Shown one piece after another: positions 32,830-43,134 of a DNA stretch of 64,000 bases; position 1 is the stretch's first letter; every line of letters starts with the position of its first letter. This DNA is from Achromobacter sp. UMC46 (lineage in GTDB: Bacteria > Pseudomonadota > Gammaproteobacteria > Burkholderiales > Burkholderiaceae_B). A model generated the notes under the pieces. That model was given only the letters and a program-made list of their open reading frames with translations. It did no database searches and had not been told where the DNA came from. A program made the position numbers and the translations under genes. The DNA lies in the NCBI RefSeq assembly GCF_014170335.1, contig NZ_LZZS01000006.1, positions 141,544 through 205,543 of the forward strand, written 5' to 3'.

Positions 32830-34170
32830 TCAGTCCGCCAGCAAGGCCGCGGCGAACTCGTCCGCCACGAAAGGCTGCAGGTCTTCCAGGCTTTCGCCCA
32901 CGCCGATCCAGTAGACCGGGATCGGACGCACGCCCTGGCTGCCCGCGGCAACGGCGGCCAGCGTGCCGCCCTTGGCCGTGCCGTCCAGCTTGGTCACGAC
33001 CAGGCCCGTCAGCGTGATGGCCGCATCGAACGCGCGGATCTGCGCCAGCGCATTCTGCCCGGTGTTGCCGTCCACCACCAGCAGCACTTCGTGCGGCGCG
33101 GTGGCATCGGCCTTGCCGATGACGCGGCGGATCTTCTTCAGTTCTTCCATCAGGTGCAGCTGCGTGGGCAGGCGGCCGGCGGTGTCCACCATGACCACGC
33201 CCATGCCACGCGCACGGCCCGCGTTGACCGAGTCGAACGCCACGGCGGCCGGATCGCCGCCATCTTGCGCGATGACGCTGACGTTGTTGCGGCTGCCCCA
33301 CTCCACCAGTTGCTCGCGCGCGGCGGCGCGGAACGTGTCGCCCGCGGCCAGCAGGACGGTGGCGCCCTGGCGTTGGAACGTGTGCGCCAGCTTGCCGATG
33401 GAGGTCGTCTTGCCCGCACCGTTGACGCCGGCGATCATCACCACCAGCGGCTTGACGCGGTGCAGGTCGAAGGCGCGCTCCAGCGGACGCAAGTGGTCGG
33501 CCAGCAACTGGCGCAGGGCCGTCTTCACCTTGGCCGGGTCTTCGATGCGGTCCTTCTTGACGCGCGCACGCAGCGCGGTCAACAGCTTCTCGGTGGCCTC
33601 CAAGCCGGCATCGGCCATAATGAGCGCCGATTCGAGTTCCTCGAACAGGTTTTCGTCGACCTTGACGCCGACGAAGATGCCGCCAATGCTCTGGCCGGTC
33701 CGCGACAGGCCCTGCTTCAGCCGCGACAGCCACGACGCCTTTTTAGGCGCTTCGGCGGCGGCGGGCTCGGTGGCGGGAGCTGGCACATTGACCGGTGCAT
33801 GAGCAGGCGCAGCAATGGGCGTAACCACGGGCGTGACCACGGGCGCAACTACGGGCGCCGTAACGGGTGCGCTGACCGGCGTCTGGACCGGCGCATCGGC
33901 GCGTGCAATCGGCGCTACAGTCGGTGCAGCCGGCACGACAGGCGCGGGGGCAGGTTCGGCAACCGGTTCAGGAACCGGCGCCGGTGCAACCTCCACGGGA
34001 CTCGGTGCGGGTGCGGGTGCTGGTGCGGCTGGCGGGATGGGCGGCGGGATCACCGGCGCGGCGGCGGGTTCCGCAGGCGCGACGGCGGCGTCTATGACCT
34101 CAGGCGGCGGCGCGGGCTGGGCCGGCGCGGCAGGCGGTGGGGATTTTTTCTTGAAGAAGCGGCTAAACAT
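32830..34170 (-). CDS. ftsY: Signal recognition particle receptor FtsY
   Basis: 446 residues. A membrane-contacting MFSRFFKKK start leads into a ~130-residue Pro/Ala/Val-rich A domain with near-repeats of VTPVV, APVVAP and PAPAP, then the NG domain: LSRTGQSIGGIF, Walker A GVNGAGKTT near residue 246, DTFRAAAREQL, VDTAGRLPTQ, TKLDGTAKGG and the C-terminal GESLEDLQPF. It docks the SRP-ribosome complex at the membrane. Acidic residues usual in the A domain are largely replaced by Pro/Ala/Val. Its start codon overlaps the divergent rsmD start codon within one CATG. Confidence 0.96.
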   Translation of the reverse strand: MFSRFFKKKSPPPAAPAQPAPPPEVIDAAVAPAEPAAAPVIPPPIPPAAPAPAPAPSPVEVAPAPVPEPVAEPAPAPVVPAAPTVAPIARADAPVQTPVSAPVTAPVVAPVVTPVVTPIAAPAHAPVNVPAPATEPAAAEAPKKASWLSRLKQGLSRTGQSIGGIFVGVKVDENLFEELESALIMADAGLEATEKLLTALRARVKKDRIEDPAKVKTALRQLLADHLRPLERAFDLHRVKPLVVMIAGVNGAGKTTSIGKLAHTFQRQGATVLLAAGDTFRAAAREQLVEWGSRNNVSVIAQDGGDPAAVAFDSVNAGRARGMGVVMVDTAGRLPTQLHLMEELKKIRRVIGKADATAPHEVLLVVDGNTGQNALAQIRAFDAAITLTGLVVTKLDGTAKGGTLAAVAAGSQGVRPIPVYWIGVGESLEDLQPFVADEFAAALLAD

Positions 34171-34735
34171 GGGTAACAAGTATATTCGTATCGTCGGTGG
34201 CCAATACAGGCGCACCCCCATCGCCGTGCCCGACGTGGAGACGCTGCGCCCCACGCCCGACCGGGTGCGCGAAACGCTGTTCAACTGGCTGAATCACCTG
34301 TGGGCCGGCGAATTCGCCGACAAGCAGGTGCTGGATCTGTTCGCCGGCAGCGGCGCCCTGGGGTTCGAGGCGGCCTCGCGCGGCGTGGCGCATGTGCAGA
34401 TGGTCGAGCGGGACAAGACCGCCGCGTCCGCGCTGCGGACACTGCGCGACAAGCTCAAAGCCGACATGATACGCATCCATGTGGGCGACGCGATGCAGGT
34501 CGCCGAACGGATGGATGCGTCCCGATTTGACCTCATCCTGTTGGATCCGCCCTTCGGACAGGACTGGCTGCCGCGCCTGTGGCCCATCCTTCCGGGCATT
34601 TTGGCCGAGCATGGGCTAGTCTACGTCGAGGCGGAAACCGCCATCGAAGCCCCCGAAGGATTCCAGATCTTGCGGCAGGATAAGGCAGGCGCGGTCCACT
34701 ACCATCTGCTCGAATTTGCTGCATTGCGGAAATAG
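34169..34735 (+). CDS. rsmD: 16S rRNA (guanine966-N2)-methyltransferase RsmD
   Basis: 188 residues. IRIVGGQYRRTPI and LRPTPDRVRETLFNWL open the protein, LDLFAGSGALGFEA is the SAM-binding loop near residue 55, and LILLDPPFGQ near 125 is the catalytic DPPF motif. It methylates G966 of 16S rRNA during 30S assembly. The start ATG at 34169 shares two bases with the reverse-strand ftsY start, so its ribosome site (GAAGAAGCGG) lies inside ftsY coding sequence. Confidence 0.95.
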   Translation: MGNKYIRIVGGQYRRTPIAVPDVETLRPTPDRVRETLFNWLNHLWAGEFADKQVLDLFAGSGALGFEAASRGVAHVQMVERDKTAASALRTLRDKLKADMIRIHVGDAMQVAERMDASRFDLILLDPPFGQDWLPRLWPILPGILAEHGLVYVEAETAIEAPEGFQILRQDKAGAVHYHLLEFAALRK

Positions 34736-34793
34736 ATCAATAATCCGGGCTTCGGAGGATGGTGTACACCACTAATAACGGTACGGAGCTCGC

Positions 34794-35297
34794 ATGATCA
34801 TCGCTGTATATCCCGGCACTTTCGACCCGCTGACCCGGGGCCACGAAGACCTGGTCCGCCGCGCGGCCACGCTTTTCGACAAAGTCGTGGTGGGCATCGC
34901 CCTCAGCCGCAACAAGAAGCCTTTCTTCAGCATCGACGAACGCGTGGAGATCGCCCGTGAAGTCCTGGGCCACTACCCCAACGTCGAAGTGCAGAGCTTC
35001 GGCGGCCTGCTGAAGGACTTCGTCCGCGACCAGGGCGGCCGCGTCATCGTCCGCGGCCTGCGCGCCGTGTCCGACTTCGAATACGAATTCCAGATGGCCG
35101 GCATGAACCGCCATCTGCTGCCCGACGTCGAAACGCTGTTCATGACGCCGTCGGACCAATACCAGTTCATCTCGGGCACGATCGTGCGCGAAATCGCCCA
35201 ACTGGGCGGCGACGTCAGCAAGTTCGTGTTCCCGTCCGTGGAACGCTGGTTGCAGGAAAAGGCCAAGGAACGCCGCGAACAGTCCTGGCCGGGCTGA
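34794..35297 (+). CDS. coaD: Phosphopantetheine adenylyltransferase CoaD
   Basis: 167 residues, standard length. [15 protein letters not shown] at the N-terminus contains the T/HxGH nucleotidyltransferase motif; [17 protein letters not shown] near residue 87 and the C-terminal [10 protein letters not shown] complete the family. It makes dephospho-CoA, the penultimate CoA step. ACGGAG precedes the ATG. It follows rsmD as in many proteobacteria. Confidence 0.97.
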   Translation: MIIAVYPGTFDPLTRGHEDLVRRAATLFDKVVVGIALSRNKKPFFSIDERVEIAREVLGHYPNVEVQSFGGLLKDFVRDQGGRVIVRGLRAVSDFEYEFQMAGMNRHLLPDVETLFMTPSDQYQFISGTIVREIAQLGGDVSKFVFPSVERWLQEKAKERREQSWPG

Positions 35298-35376
35298 TCC
35301 GCCAGGCCCCGCACCATCCCCGAAGGGCGCGATTTCGCGCCCTTCTTGCGCTTTCCCTCCCGGCAGTACAATGTGA

Positions 35377-36887
<1,511 letters not shown>

Positions 36888-36941
36888 AGGCCGGTTTGGA
36901 AGCCGGCCCCGCCGCATCCCTCCGGCGGCTTCTGGACAGCG

Positions 36942-37328
36942 TCAGACGGGCCAGGCGGCCACGGGCGTGTCCGGGTGCACCTTCATGATGCGGCAAGGCA
37001 CCTGCACGAAGTTCGAGATCCAGGCCGCGGCCAGTTCCCCTTCGTCGACCACGTCGATGGTCTGCTCGCCCACCTTCATGCTGTAGCGAACGCTGTCGTC
37101 GTCTTCGATGACATCCAGCGGAATGTCCATGCGCAGCATGCCCGGCGCCTTCAGCACCAGATACCCCAGGCGCAGCTCTACCGACACGTCGGCAAGGCGC
37201 GGGCACAATTCGCGGTTCAGCCACTGCCCGGAATCATTGGCGATAAGCCATTGCCGGTGATAAGCGGCCGCGGCGGGCTGCGGCGTGACGCCGCATTCCG
37301 CGATGGGCTGGAAATTATCAGTGCTCAT
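36942..37328 (-). CDS. Stand-alone MOSC N-terminal beta-barrel domain protein
   Basis: 128 residues. The sequence matches only the N-terminal beta barrel of MOSC proteins (the domain before the sulfur-carrier part of YcbX and mARC-like enzymes): YHRQWLIANDSGQWLNRELCPRLA, LRLGYLVLKAPGMLRMDIPL and ELAAAWISNFVQVPCRIMKV. The catalytic MOSC domain with its Mo-cofactor-binding cysteine is absent and is not found downstream, where only 54 bp separate the stop from the benE stop. Its ATG overlaps the asmA stop by 4 bp, so it is translated with AsmA. Function unknown. Confidence 0.75.
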   Translation of the reverse strand: MSTDNFQPIAECGVTPQPAAAAYHRQWLIANDSGQWLNRELCPRLADVSVELRLGYLVLKAPGMLRMDIPLDVIEDDDSVRYSMKVGEQTIDVVDEGELAAAWISNFVQVPCRIMKVHPDTPVAAWPV

Positions 37329-39814
37329 TTGCCCAGCAATCCCTTCAAGGCCTTATCCAGCGGGGCGCCGTTCTTGCCCTTGCCCGTGACGGCTTCACGC
37401 AACTTGTTTTCCAGGCTGCGCTTGAGGATGCCGCCGATGGCGTCTTTCCACAGCACCGTGTAGGTCGGTTTGTCGAACGGGCCCTTCACGTGCACGGGGA
37501 TCGTCACGTCTTTCAGATCGATCAGTTCCTTGCCTTCGGGGTCCGCCGCCGGGTTGACCACGCGCGCCCGCGCCACCAGATCCAGCTCGCTCTTCACGAA
37601 GTCGATGCTGGCCGGATCACCCTGCGTCACGCGCAGCAGCGGCGACACGACGTTCAGGCGCTTCACGGCGGCCACGCCCTTGGTGAAGGCCAGGTCGGCG
37701 TCCATCTCGGAGAATTCCGTCTGCTTGCTGGTATCGGCCGCCACGGTCTCGTCTTGCGATTCGGGCTTGAAGGCCGCCTTCAAATCACGCAGCGTCTGCG
37801 TCAGGTTGATGCCCTTGACCGCGCCATCGCGCAGGCGCACCTGCAAGGTGCCGCCCAGGCCGCTCTTCATGGCGTAGACATTGGCGCCACCGGTCTTCAG
37901 GTCCAGCGCCAGGCTGCCCGTGCCGCTCAGCACGTTCCGGTTCGCCAGGTCCATCAGCAGCGGTTCGATGGCGATGCCCGCCAGCGACATCTTGGTCGCC
38001 AGCTGATTGCCTTGCGCGGCGTCCAGGGACAATGCGCCGGCCAGCTTGCCGCCGTACAGGCCAGCCGTCAGGCTGGAGATATCCAGCTTGCCCTTGTCCA
38101 GCTTGACCACGGCGGCGACTTCGTCGGCCTTCAGGCCGCGCACGACCAGCTTGCCGACCTTCAGGGTGCCGTTGACGCTGGGGCCCACCAACGCGGACAG
38201 GTCGATCGAATCGTCCACCGGAGCCACTGGCGCGGCAGGCTTGGACTCGTCTTTCTTGCCGTCGGCGGGCGGCTTGGCGGGTGCCGCTGCGACAGGCGGC
38301 ACCAGCTTGTCCAGGTCCAGCGTATCCACGGCCAGGGCGAACTTCACCATCGGCGTATCGGTCAGCTTGGTGATGTCGGCGCTCAGGTCGAACTTGCCGC
38401 CTTCCAGCACGGCGTTGATCTTGCTGCTGGCCTGGTCCTTCAGCAGGTCCACGGTCAGGCTGCCGATCACCGGGATCTGCAGGCTGCCCTTGGGCAGGCC
38501 CGGGTCGGTGATGCTCACGTCGCCGCGCAATCCCGACAGGCCGCCGCTGCGCTGCAGCAGGTTCAAGGAAAGCGGCGAGGCGAAGTTCAGCTTGACCACG
38601 CGTTCGCCGTTCTTGGACGTGCTGTCCACCTTGGCTTCCTTGATGTCCAGCTCGGCGGCGTTGCCGCTGATGCCGTTCAGGCCGAAGCTGGCGTCCAGGC
38701 CGCTGATGCGCACACGGCCCGTCAGCGCTTCGCCGGTGGCCGACGCGGGCGAGATATTCAGCGCCGGCGCGTCAACCGCCAATTCAAACGGCCCATCGGT
38801 GGAATTGCCCTTGGCGCGCACCGCCAGCTTTTCGATCTGCAGTTGGCTCTTGTGCGGATCGATCGCCAGCTTGGGCATGGCTACGCTGGCTTCCACGTTG
38901 GTGGCGCGCGCGGCCGGGTCGGTGATGTCGCCTTGGAAAACCACTTCCAGGCCCGCCACGTCCAGCGCCGACTTCTGGCCATTGAAGGCCAGGTTGCCGC
39001 GCATGGCCAGGCTCTTGGCCTCGGCGCCGGGCAACTTGCCGTCCATGCGCAGATCCAGCTTCTGGGCCGCATAGCGCTTGGCCGACGGGTCAAGCGTGAG
39101 CAAGGCCTGGCCGGTCAGGTTGGCGTCGACGCGGGGGTTGCCGCCTTCGACGCGCGCCGTCAGGCGCACATCGAACGGCTGGTTGAAGGTGACGCGTCCG
39201 GTGTTGGCGTTGATCTTCGTCACGGCCACGGCCATGCCCGAGATCTCATCCTGCAACTGCACTTCGCCATCCTTCAGGTCCAGCCCGGCGATGTCGATCT
39301 GCATGTTATTGCGGTTCGGCGGCAGCGTGCCGCTGGTGATGGCCTGGGCCGCGGTCTGGGCCGCCCCCACCAGCGCTTCTGCCGGATTGGCCGGCGCGGT
39401 CGCGATGGAGGGCGTGCCGCCCACAAGGTTGCTGAAGTTGAACTGGCCGTCCTTGCCCCGCACCACGCGCGCCTTGAAGCCACTGATGGCGACGTGGTCC
39501 ACCACGAAGCTATTGGACAGCAACGGCCACACGGCGACCGCCAGGCGGGTGCTTTCGATGGAGGCGAAGGTGTCGGGGCTATTGGGCTCGGACAGCGACA
39601 CGCCCTGCACCGACAGGCCGATGCGCGGGAACAGCGACAGCTCGATTTCGCCGTCGATCGTGAGGGTGCGGTGATAGCGTTCCTGCACAAGCTCTTCCAG
39701 CTTGTACTTGTACGCGTTGGGATCGAATGTCAGCAAGAAGATGGCCAGGCCAACGACGGCCACGACAACCAACACCACCAGGCCTATCAAAATGCGCTTG
39801 AACCACGTTTTCAT
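37325..39814 (-). CDS. AsmA-family envelope protein
   Basis: 829 residues. A single N-terminal membrane helix (RILIGLVVLVVVAVVGLAIFLL, about 7-28) is followed by the AsmA chorein-like domain: FDPNAYKYKLEELVQERYHRTLTIDGEIELSLFPRIGLSVQGVSLSE, a long beta-rich middle part, a Lys/Pro/Ala linker near residue 515-530 and the C-terminal LDLKTGGANVYAMKSGLGG...NLTQTLRDL block. AsmA proteins span the periplasm and help move lipids to, or assemble, the outer membrane. ATG at 39814 gives the expected basic start MKTWFKR. Confidence 0.92.
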   Translation of the reverse strand: MKTWFKRILIGLVVLVVVAVVGLAIFLLTFDPNAYKYKLEELVQERYHRTLTIDGEIELSLFPRIGLSVQGVSLSEPNSPDTFASIESTRLAVAVWPLLSNSFVVDHVAISGFKARVVRGKDGQFNFSNLVGGTPSIATAPANPAEALVGAAQTAAQAITSGTLPPNRNNMQIDIAGLDLKDGEVQLQDEISGMAVAVTKINANTGRVTFNQPFDVRLTARVEGGNPRVDANLTGQALLTLDPSAKRYAAQKLDLRMDGKLPGAEAKSLAMRGNLAFNGQKSALDVAGLEVVFQGDITDPAARATNVEASVAMPKLAIDPHKSQLQIEKLAVRAKGNSTDGPFELAVDAPALNISPASATGEALTGRVRISGLDASFGLNGISGNAAELDIKEAKVDSTSKNGERVVKLNFASPLSLNLLQRSGGLSGLRGDVSITDPGLPKGSLQIPVIGSLTVDLLKDQASSKINAVLEGGKFDLSADITKLTDTPMVKFALAVDTLDLDKLVPPVAAAPAKPPADGKKDESKPAAPVAPVDDSIDLSALVGPSVNGTLKVGKLVVRGLKADEVAAVVKLDKGKLDISSLTAGLYGGKLAGALSLDAAQGNQLATKMSLAGIAIEPLLMDLANRNVLSGTGSLALDLKTGGANVYAMKSGLGGTLQVRLRDGAVKGINLTQTLRDLKAAFKPESQDETVAADTSKQTEFSEMDADLAFTKGVAAVKRLNVVSPLLRVTQGDPASIDFVKSELDLVARARVVNPAADPEGKELIDLKDVTIPVHVKGPFDKPTYTVLWKDAIGGILKRSLENKLREAVTGKGKNGAPLDKALKGLLGK

Positions 39815-40198
39815 TGCCGCCCCGTCGGTACCTCGACTGGAAATCCTTGAATGCCGCCCACCGCGCCATGGCGCGGGGAGGGTGCTATAGCGGTGGAAAA
39901 CCACACGCCAATTGGAGCTTTTTGCCTTTTTGGACGAGTCCTCGCTCCTGCCGGAAGCCTGTGGCTGCGGCGCCAAAAGAGAGGGTCTACCAAGGAAGGC
40001 CTGCTGAAGACGCCGGCATGACCAGCGTGCAGATTCCGCTATCGTAACAAATCGGACCGGCTTCGCGATGCCATAACGGTCGCCTTGCCAAAAACCCGGC
40101 CGATTCGCCTGCGCCGCACACCCTTTTCAGGGCCATGAAGCTGACGGCTTTCTGTCTGGCGGATTGTAGGACTAGAATGATTGATCTATCAATCATTG
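39815..40198. other. Intergenic region between asmA and the MFS gene
   Basis: No convincing gene on either strand; short open frames here have no family-like composition or ribosome sites. It contains a 16-bp perfect palindrome (39861-39876, CCGCGCCATGGCGCGG) and, at its right end, the probable promoter and MarR operator listed separately. Base composition is less GC-rich than its neighbours. It must hold the divergent promoters of asmA and the MFS-marR pair. Confidence 0.6.
40173..40196 (+). promoter_or_regulatory. Candidate -10 box and 20-bp MarR operator
   Basis: ATGATTGAT (40177-40185) and ATCAATCAT (40188-40196) form a perfect dyad around a 2-bp centre, the size and symmetry of MarR-family operators. 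A TAGAAT hexamer (40173-40178) resembling a -10 box overlaps its left arm, so a bound dimer would block RNA polymerase. The MFS start is 3 to 15 bases further on and the marR gene is the second gene of the unit, which suggests autoregulation. Confidence 0.6.
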
Positions 40199-40210
40199 AT
40201 GCATCCAATA

Positions 40211-41809
40211 ATGCCCGCCCCCACCCCCAGCACCCCGCATTCGCCCGGCCAGGTGCTTCCTTTCCGCCAGACCTTGATGGCCATGCTGGGCATGTGCTTC
40301 GTCATGATGATGGTCGCCATCGACCAGACGGTGGTGGGCACAGCGCTGCCGACCATTGTGGCCGAACTCAAGGGCTTCGAACTGTATGCATGGGTTGCGA
40401 CGTCTTACCTGCTGACCTCCGTCATCACGGTGCCGATCTTCGGGCGCCTGGGCGACTACTACGGCCGCAAGCCCTTCGTGGTGGCGGCGATCATCCTGTT
40501 CACGGCGGCCTCGGTGCTTTGCGGCGCGGCCGACAGCATGTTCACGCTGGTGCTGGCGCGCGCCCTGCAAGGCATCGGCGGCGGCATGCTCGTGGGCACG
40601 GCCTTCGCGTCGATCCCCGACCTGTTCCCCGACCCGCACGTACGGCTGCGCTGGCAGGTCATGCTCAGCTCCGCCTTCGGCATCGCCAACGCCGTCGGCC
40701 CGACGCTCGGCGGCGCGCTGACCGAGCATTACGGCTGGCGCTCGGTGTTCTACGTGAACCTGCCGATCGGCATCCTGGGCCTGTGGTTCGTGGCGCGCTA
40801 CCTGCCGCACCTGCGCAACCACACGTCGGGCAAAGTGCGGCTGGACTGGCAAGGCGCTGTCCTCGTCGCGCTGGCGCTGGGCAGCCTGCAATTGCTGGTC
40901 GAACTGCTGCCCAAGGAAGGCGTCAGCCTCTCGATCGTGCTGCTGGGCGTGGGCAGCGTCGCGGCCTTCGCGCTGCTGTACTGGTGGGAAAAGCGCTGCC
41001 CGCACCCGCTCTTGCCGCTGGACATGTTCCGCAACCGCGGCCTGGCCACGCTCTTCACGCTGGCCCTGCTGGTGGGCGTGACGATGTATTCGCTGCTGTT
41101 CTACGCGCCCCTGCTGCTGCAGGGCGGCTTCGGCCTGTCGCCGCAGGACGCCGGCCTGCTGATCACGCCCATGGTGGTCTTCATCACGGTAGGCAGCATC
41201 ATCAACGGGCGCGTCATCACGCGCATCCGCAACCCCAACCGGATGCTCTACGCCGGCTTCCTGCTGATGGCCTTGTCCTGTTTGGGGATTGTTACCACCC
41301 ATAGCTATACGTCACACGGGCTGATCGCCGCCTACATGCTGATGGCCGGCCTGGGCATGGGCTTCATCATGCCCAACCTGACCGTCTTCGCGCAGCAGAC
41401 CGCCGGGCGCACCCATCTGGGCATCGCCACGGCGCTGCTGCAGTCTTTGCGCATGATCGGCGGCATGCTGGGCACGGCGGTGGTCGGCACGATGGTGAGC
41501 CACAGCTATTTCAGCGGCGTCGAATCCACGCTGCGCGGCGCCTCGGCGCAATGGCTGCCCGAACTGAACGACCCGCAGATGCTGGTCAATCCCGCGGCGC
41601 AGACGCAGTTCCTGGCACAATTGGCCCATCAAGGCCAGGACGGGACGTCGTTGATCGAGATCGCGCGCGTTGCGCTGGTGGGCGCCATCCACGAAGGGCA
41701 GCTCATCGCGCTGGCCGTCGCCATCTTCGCGCTGTGGTGCGTGCGGCGCGTGCCCCTGGTGCAATTGGCCCGGCCTCCGAAAGCGGAGTCCGCGAGCGTC
41801 GGAGAGTAG
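40211..41809 (+). CDS. MFS drug-efflux transporter, DHA2/EmrB-QacA type
   Basis: About 532 residues with 14 predicted membrane helices. Family motifs seen: DQTVVGTALPTIVAEL in helix 1, motif A GRLGDYYGRKPF near residue 80, ARALQGIGGGMLVG near 118, and motif C-like GPTLGGALTEHYGWRSVFYVNLP near 160. Proton-driven export of hydrophobic drugs or toxic organics is the usual role. ATG at 40211 is chosen; an in-frame ATG at 40199 directly after the palindrome is possible, and neither has a strong ribosome site. The marR gene follows after 3 bases. Confidence 0.9.
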   Translation: MPAPTPSTPHSPGQVLPFRQTLMAMLGMCFVMMMVAIDQTVVGTALPTIVAELKGFELYAWVATSYLLTSVITVPIFGRLGDYYGRKPFVVAAIILFTAASVLCGAADSMFTLVLARALQGIGGGMLVGTAFASIPDLFPDPHVRLRWQVMLSSAFGIANAVGPTLGGALTEHYGWRSVFYVNLPIGILGLWFVARYLPHLRNHTSGKVRLDWQGAVLVALALGSLQLLVELLPKEGVSLSIVLLGVGSVAAFALLYWWEKRCPHPLLPLDMFRNRGLATLFTLALLVGVTMYSLLFYAPLLLQGGFGLSPQDAGLLITPMVVFITVGSIINGRVITRIRNPNRMLYAGFLLMALSCLGIVTTHSYTSHGLIAAYMLMAGLGMGFIMPNLTVFAQQTAGRTHLGIATALLQSLRMIGGMLGTAVVGTMVSHSYFSGVESTLRGASAQWLPELNDPQMLVNPAAQTQFLAQLAHQGQDGTSLIEIARVALVGAIHEGQLIALAVAIFALWCVRRVPLVQLARPPKAESASVGE

Positions 41810-41812
41810 CTT

Positions 41813-42265
41813 TTGCCCAAACAACAACAAGGCCTGCAAGTCGTCCAGCACATGGGGCAGACGTACCGCGTGATGCAAAGCGCGTTCAGCAGCAAGGTGG
41901 GCCATGCCCTGCCCCGCTGGCGCATTCTGCTGGCGCTGCACGAATGCGGGCAGTGTTCGCAAAAGCACCTGGCCGAACGCTGCCGTCTGGACCCCGCGTC
42001 ATTGACGCGGCAATTGCAGGCCATGCAGAAACTGGGATGGATCTCGCGCGCGGTCGACGCGCAAGACAACCGGCTGACCAACGCCACACTGACGCTGGCC
42101 GGGCAGGCAGTGGTCAACGACGCCCTGCCCAAGCGCGCGGCCTTCTTCGATGAATCGCTCAAGGGCCTGTCGGCCGCCGACGTCGATACGCTGAACCGCG
42201 TGCTGAGCGTGCTGGAAGAGAATTTCCTGCGCGCGGCGGGCGGCAAGCCCGCTACCGCACCATAA
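41813..42265 (+). CDS. MarR-family transcriptional regulator
   Basis: 150 residues with a winged helix core: LPRWRILLALHECGQCSQKHLAERCRLDPASLTRQLQAMQKLGWISRAVD, then the wing DNRLTNATLTLAG with the conserved D-x-R. The start is a TTG at 41813 behind GGAGAG; no ATG is available in a suitable place. It probably represses the MFS gene and itself through the palindrome at 40177-40196, and is released by a phenolic or drug ligand. Confidence 0.9.
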   Translation: MPKQQQGLQVVQHMGQTYRVMQSAFSSKVGHALPRWRILLALHECGQCSQKHLAERCRLDPASLTRQLQAMQKLGWISRAVDAQDNRLTNATLTLAGQAVVNDALPKRAAFFDESLKGLSAADVDTLNRVLSVLEENFLRAAGGKPATAP

Positions 42266-42282
42266 CGGCCGGCGCCGCTTCG

Positions 42283-43053
42283 CTAGTCCTGCGCGTTGCG
42301 GCCCTGGAACTGCGCGATGGCGGCCAGCAGGAACGGCGCGAACTTCTCGGCGTAGGCCTCGCCGCTCCACGCGGTGGACGACCCGGACACATGCAACGCG
42401 CCGTAGGCCTCCCCTTGCGCATTGGTCACCGCCGCCCCCAGGCTGACCTCCCCCACGATGAATTCGTCGACCAGCAGGGCATAGCCCTGCTCGCGCGCCT
42501 TCTTGACCTCGGCTTTCACGGCGCGGACGGTCGTCAGCGTTTTCGGCGTATGGGCCGTCATCGCCATGCCGTCCAGCTGCGCCGACAGCTCGGCCTCGCT
42601 TAGCCGGGACAGCACCGCGCGCCCGCCAGCCGTGCAATACAGCGGCACCCGCCGTCCGACCAGCGACGCGTGGTAGTGCTCCGTGTGGGTCTGGTGGCGC
42701 ATCACGTGCACCAGCTCATTGCCGTCCCGCAGCGACAGGCTGATCTTCTCGCCGGTCGCTTTCGACAGGTCCAGCATGATCGGATTCAACGCTTCCACCA
42801 GCGCATGCGTGCGCAGGAAATGGAAGGTCAGGTTGAGCATGCCCTTGCCCAGCCGGTAGCGGCGCGTCTGCGGGTTCTGCTCCAGGTAGCCCTCGGCACA
42901 CAAGGTGTAGGCGTAGCGCTGCGCGGCGCTCTTGTCCAGGCCGCTGCGCGCCATGATCTCCATCAGGCTCAGGTCGCCCGCGGCGCTCTTGAAGCAGTCC
43001 AGCACCTGGAACGCCTTGCCCACCGAGCCCACGTACAGCGCATTTGTCGTCAT
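42283..43053 (-). CDS. IclR-family transcriptional regulator
   Basis: 256 residues: winged helix at the N-terminus (VGKAFQVLDCFKSAAGDLSLMEIMARSGLDKSAAQRYAYTL) and IclR effector domain from about residue 80, with SLRDGNELVHVMR and YCTAGGRAVLSRLS, GYALLVDEFIVGEVSLGAAV near 185. It is divergent from the M20 peptidase gene and shares an 81-bp control region with it, so that gene and the Bug binding protein behind it are the likely targets. Confidence 0.9.
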   Translation of the reverse strand: MTTNALYVGSVGKAFQVLDCFKSAAGDLSLMEIMARSGLDKSAAQRYAYTLCAEGYLEQNPQTRRYRLGKGMLNLTFHFLRTHALVEALNPIMLDLSKATGEKISLSLRDGNELVHVMRHQTHTEHYHASLVGRRVPLYCTAGGRAVLSRLSEAELSAQLDGMAMTAHTPKTLTTVRAVKAEVKKAREQGYALLVDEFIVGEVSLGAAVTNAQGEAYGALHVSGSSTAWSGEAYAEKFAPFLLAAIAQFQGRNAQD

Positions 43054-43094
43054 CGTTTTACCTAATAGTCGGGCCGCGCCCTAGTAGCACATAA

Positions 43095-43120
43095 TAATAC
43101 TAAGTATTAAATAACAATAC
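43095..43120. promoter_or_regulatory. 15-bp palindrome in IclR-M20 control region
   Basis: TAATACT-A-AGTATTA (43095-43109) is a perfect palindrome, the size of IclR-family operators. A second overlapping dyad, GTATT-N7-AATAC (43104-43120), shares its right arm. The 81-bp divergent gap is distinctly AT-rich here, and the site would cover promoters of both genes. Confidence 0.5.
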
Positions 43121-43134
43121 CTGAGGAGTAAAGC

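Noticed and set aside
37490..39850. Open frame of 786 codons on + strand antisense to asmA
   Set aside because: Composition is Gln/His/Arg/Val-rich with no domain pattern; asmA on - explains the frame.
39814..40208. Short open frames between asmA and the MFS gene
   Set aside because: No ribosome sites, no homology-like composition, and they overlap control sequences.
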